Source: an uncultured bacterium (GTDB lineage: Bacteria; Cyanobacteriota; Vampirovibrionia; Gastranaerophilales; Gastranaerophilaceae). Taken from it: a stretch of 7,494 bases of DNA. Numbering within the stretch: the first letter of the stretch is position 1; each line of letters begins with the position of its first letter. The DNA lies in NCBI GenBank assembly GCA_902803265.1, contig CADCPD010000130.1, positions 1-7,494 of the forward strand, given 5' to 3'. Below the pieces are notes generated by a model that was given only the letters and a program-made list of their open reading frames with translations, searched no databases and had not been told where the DNA came from. Position numbers and translations under genes: made by a program. Shown piece after piece: positions 5,724-7,494 of the stretch.

Positions 5724-6920
5724 ATGGAAAATTTATCTATATTTCTGATAGAAAAAGAACCTAACACTATGCAGCTTTTAAAAATGTATCTAAAAGAACT
5801 GGATTATGTTGAAATAATTGGAGAATCTGAAGACTTAAATAATAGTATTGCACAAGTTTTAAAAATTCTACCGGACGTTATAATTACAGATATTAGCGAA
5901 AATCCTGATAAGAATTACGAAATTATTGAATCAATAATTGATAAACATCCTACAGTTAAAATCATTGCTACCGCAAATGAATACTCAACAGATACAATTA
6001 TCCGTGCAATGAGAGCAGGAATCAGAGAATTTTTACCAAAACCATTAATTAAAGATAACCTTTTAAAATCAATAGACAAATTTAAAACTCAAATTTTAGA
6101 TAAAACAAAAGAAAATGAAACAAACAGCAAAGTTATAACTGTTTTTTCAAATAAAGGCGGAGTTGGCAAGACATCAATTGCTGTTAATTTAGCTTTAGAA
6201 CTTGCAAATATTACTAAAGAAAAGGTTGCTCTTGTTGATTTAAATATGCATTTGGGCGATATAACTACATTTTTAGATATTACACCATCATTTAATATTT
6301 CATATCTGATAAAAAAAATTGAAGGCGCAAATGAAGATTTCATGCTTTCAACATTAGAACAATACAATAATACTGAAATGTATGTATTAGCTGATCCGCC
6401 ATATAGGGAAGAAGCAAAAAAAATTCTACCTAATGAAATAAAAAAAATGATTAATGCACTAAGAACAACATTTTCATATATTATAATAGATACTAATTCG
6501 ACTTTTGATGAAATTACAGTAACCACACTAGATAATACGGATTTAATACTGCTTGTTAGCGCAATAAATGTACCTGCAATAAGAAATTGTCAAAGATGTT
6601 TGGATGCCTTTGACAGACTTGGATACGAAGAAGAAAAAACAAAAATAGTTGTTAACCGTTATATGGAAAATGATGACATAAAACTAGAAGACGTAGAAAA
6701 AGCTCTTGATAAAGAGATTTATTGGAAAATACCTAATAATTACTACACAATAACAAGTGCAATAAGTAAAGGTAAACCCGTAAGCGTTATTAACAATGAC
6801 TCTAATATTGCAAAAAGCTATCGAGAATTAGCAACAAATATTAGCGACAATATATACAGACAAAGTGCAATAAAAATTATTAACAGAAATCCACTTGCGG
6901 TATTGGAAAATTTAATATAA
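5724..6920 (+). CDS. Receiver + MinD/ParA-type ATPase, CpaE/TadZ-like
   Basis: 398 aa. Residues 1-120 form a CheY-like receiver: phosphoacceptor D56 (VIITDIS), switch T83 (IIATAN) and K106 (LPKPL), but the metal-binding acidic pair is E10-K11-E12 rather than Asp-Asp, as often seen in atypical or pseudo-receivers. A linker follows, then a P-loop ATPase at about 136-385: deviant Walker A KGGVGKT (144-150, signature K144), switch VDLNMHLGD (D172) and Walker B YIIIDTN (D256). This architecture is that of CpaE/TadZ, which places the Tad/Flp pilus machinery at the cell pole. No other tad/cpa gene is in the window, so a role in another positioned complex is possible. Start: ATG at 5724 with AGAGAGGA seven bases upstream. 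It converges with the 55-aa minus gene at a hairpin. Domain call is firm; the pilus role is inferred. Confidence 0.85.
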   Translation: MENLSIFLIEKEPNTMQLLKMYLKELDYVEIIGESEDLNNSIAQVLKILPDVIITDISENPDKNYEIIESIIDKHPTVKIIATANEYSTDTIIRAMRAGIREFLPKPLIKDNLLKSIDKFKTQILDKTKENETNSKVITVFSNKGGVGKTSIAVNLALELANITKEKVALVDLNMHLGDITTFLDITPSFNISYLIKKIEGANEDFMLSTLEQYNNTEMYVLADPPYREEAKKILPNEIKKMINALRTTFSYIIIDTNSTFDEITVTTLDNTDLILLVSAINVPAIRNCQRCLDAFDRLGYEEEKTKIVVNRYMENDDIKLEDVEKALDKEIYWKIPNNYYTITSAISKGKPVSVINNDSNIAKSYRELATNISDNIYRQSAIKIINRNPLAVLENLI

Positions 6921-6945
6921 AAAAAAACGGAACTTGTGTTCCGTT
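6919..6945 (-). terminator. Terminator hairpin of the 55-aa minus-strand gene
   Basis: AACGGAAC (6926-6933) pairs with GTTCCGTT (6938-6945) around TTGT. The A-run at 6919-6927 gives a T-run only on the minus strand, so the hairpin points to a minus-strand gene to its right. It begins within the stop codon of the receiver-ATPase gene and may also serve that mRNA end. Confidence 0.82.
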
Positions 6946-6993
6946 GAGTATAACCAAAAAACTTTACCTATTTCCCAATCCGTGCTTATTTAA

Positions 6994-7161
6994 CTAAGCG
7001 ATAAAATTTGCTCCAAGGTAACTTGCACCGTGAAAAAATGATTCTTGCATAATACCTTTTAAAGATTTTCTTCTGATATCTTTTTTTGCTTTTGAGTTGA
7101 TTGATTCTGAAGAAGCTTTGTAATAGTCAGCTACAACTTGTGAAAATAATTGGTGTGCCAT
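6994..7161 (-). CDS. Small basic protein of unknown function, 55 aa
   Basis: 55 codons, MAHQLFSQVVADYYKASSES followed by a basic stretch (KAKKDIRRKSLK at about 24-35) and an aromatic, Gly-containing end (FFHGASYLGANFIA). Support: GAGAGG (7169-7174) seven bases before the ATG, the conserved box ending exactly 25 bases before the ATG, and a minus-oriented hairpin terminator 48 bases after the stop. Probably two helices with a cationic middle; no signal peptide or membrane span. No family recognised. It shows no sequence similarity to the 49-aa protein despite the near-identical upstream region. Confidence 0.65.
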   Translation of the reverse strand: MAHQLFSQVVADYYKASSESINSKAKKDIRRKSLKGIMQESFFHGASYLGANFIA

Positions 7162-7185
7162 TTACTTGCCTCTCTTAAATCTCTC

Positions 7186-7242
7186 TTACATTTATATAAA
7201 GTAAACGAGTGTTAAAAAATTGCTCTTTTTTATGCAAAAAAA
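7186..7242 (-). promoter_or_regulatory. Shared upstream box, copy A (55-aa gene), with upstream T7-CAT-A6 element
   Basis: On the minus strand: seven T's, GCAT, six A's (7226-7242), GCAATTTTTT from 7223, and TACTTTATATAAATGTAA at 7186-7203. It ends 25 bases before the ATG at 7161. The GCAA-to-GTAA length is 38 bases, as in copy B. The core is also an imperfect dyad, TTAC-N11-GTAA. Confidence 0.65.
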
Positions 7243-7262
7243 TACACATTTCTTAACAATAT

Positions 7263-7328
7263 GTTCAAATAAACAATGTTGACTGCTTTTTAGTCAACAA
7301 CAAGAAATGCTTTTCTAAAATATAATTT
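7263..7328 (-). ncRNA. Candidate small RNA (about 65 nt) downstream of box copy D
   Basis: Box copy D points into this stretch, but no convincing reading frame follows (only a 12-codon TTG-start frame from 7303 without a ribosome binding site). About 50 bases on is a hairpin, TGTTGACT/AGTCAACA (7277-7284 / 7292-7299), followed on the minus strand by a T-rich tail. A short untranslated transcript is the simplest reading. Evidence is positional only. Confidence 0.25.
7277..7299 (-). terminator. Hairpin, possible terminator of the candidate small RNA
   Basis: An 8-bp perfect stem with a 7-base loop; the minus-strand tail is TTGTTTATTT, a weak T-run. It lies between box copies D and A. Confidence 0.45.
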
Positions 7329-7330
7329 TC

Positions 7331-7368
7331 CTTATACTTATTTAAGTATTTCTCTCTAAAAAAATTGC
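7331..7368 (-). promoter_or_regulatory. Shared upstream box, copy D (no gene behind it)
   Basis: On the minus strand: GCAATTTTTTT from 7368, nine bases, then TACTT-AAATAAGTATAAG. TACTT starts at the same distance from GCAA as in copies A and B. After one single-base gap, 10 of the last 13 positions match copy A. The core is also a perfect palindrome, TACTTA-AA-TAAGTA (7335-7348 region), so an operator is an alternative. Confidence 0.42.
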
Positions 7369-7412
7369 CTTTTCTATAACATTAACTTTTAAATAAACAT
7401 CATCAACAAAAT

Positions 7413-7438
7413 AAAAAACCCGATTAAGAAATCGGGTT
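7413..7438 (-). terminator. Terminator of a minus-strand gene beyond the right edge
   Basis: AACCCGATT (7417-7425) pairs with AATCGGGTT (7430-7438) around AAGA; the A-run at 7413-7418 is a T-run on the minus strand. The gene it serves must end between here and 7494 or just outside. Two open minus frames enter from the right: one stops at 7482-7484 and one at 7451-7453 (ending ...FYKLSLS). Neither can be assigned from so few codons. A GA-repeat lies at 7455-7465. Confidence 0.75.
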
Positions 7439-7494
7439 AAAAATTGATTATTAAGAGAGAGAGAGTTTATAAAATATCTTTTTAAATCTGTTTA

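Noticed and set aside
6089..6526. 145-aa minus-strand frame under the receiver-ATPase gene
   Set aside because: It is antisense to the conserved P-loop region and has no supporting start signals.
7455..7465. GA-repeat as a strong ribosome binding site for a plus-strand gene
   Set aside because: No start codon follows within the window at useful spacing, and the nearby terminator points to the minus strand.

Overview
The window is low-GC, densely coded bacterial chromosome. It carries a housekeeping block on the left and an accessory block of signalling genes and small proteins on the right. Best guess for the organism is an uncultured gut-type, non-photosynthetic relative of cyanobacteria (Gastranaerophilales / 'Melainabacteria'). 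The clues are the AT-rich sequence, the long N-terminal tail ending in Ser-Phe-Thr-Gly on a housekeeping enzyme, the cyanobacterial-style small HNH protein, and a TadZ/CpaE-like ATPase. A Clostridia-like Firmicute is the main alternative, because ispH next to an S1 gene is common there. No rRNA, tRNA, CRISPR array, insertion sequence or phage gene is visible.

Left block (1-3990, all on +). A DHH phosphoesterase of the NrnA type ends in a strong hairpin terminator. Next is ispH (UUG start, last step of the MEP isoprenoid pathway). Two bases after its stop comes a four-domain ribosomal protein S1 gene whose ribosome binding site lies inside ispH. That pair ends in a second strong terminator and is followed by a stand-alone small HNH endonuclease.

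Right block (3991-7494). A minus-strand coiled-coil protein of unknown function converges on the HNH gene, with a hairpin carrying the cyanobacterial HIP1 octamer between them. Upstream of it, also on minus, is a single-receiver response regulator; its start is placed at 5354. Divergent from the regulator is a 49-residue small protein (5484-5633, +). A receiver + MinD/ParA-type ATPase (CpaE/TadZ-like, 5724-6920, +) follows, and then a 55-residue small protein on minus (6994-7161). The two small genes are too short for a standard ORF cut-off, but each has a good ribosome binding site and an adjacent hairpin terminator.

The most interesting signal is non-coding. The coiled-coil gene and both small-protein genes carry the same box upstream: TACTTTATAT, 2-3 variable bases, TGTAA. 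In all three it ends exactly 25 bases before the start codon, although the encoded proteins look unrelated. In the two small-protein genes the match extends over about 60 bases and includes a GCAATTTTTT element at identical spacing. A fourth, slightly altered copy at 7331-7368 (minus) has no convincing reading frame behind it but is followed by a hairpin, so it may drive a small RNA. This looks like a local regulon with its own promoter type, lying around two receiver-domain proteins. Its control by either receiver protein is only an inference.
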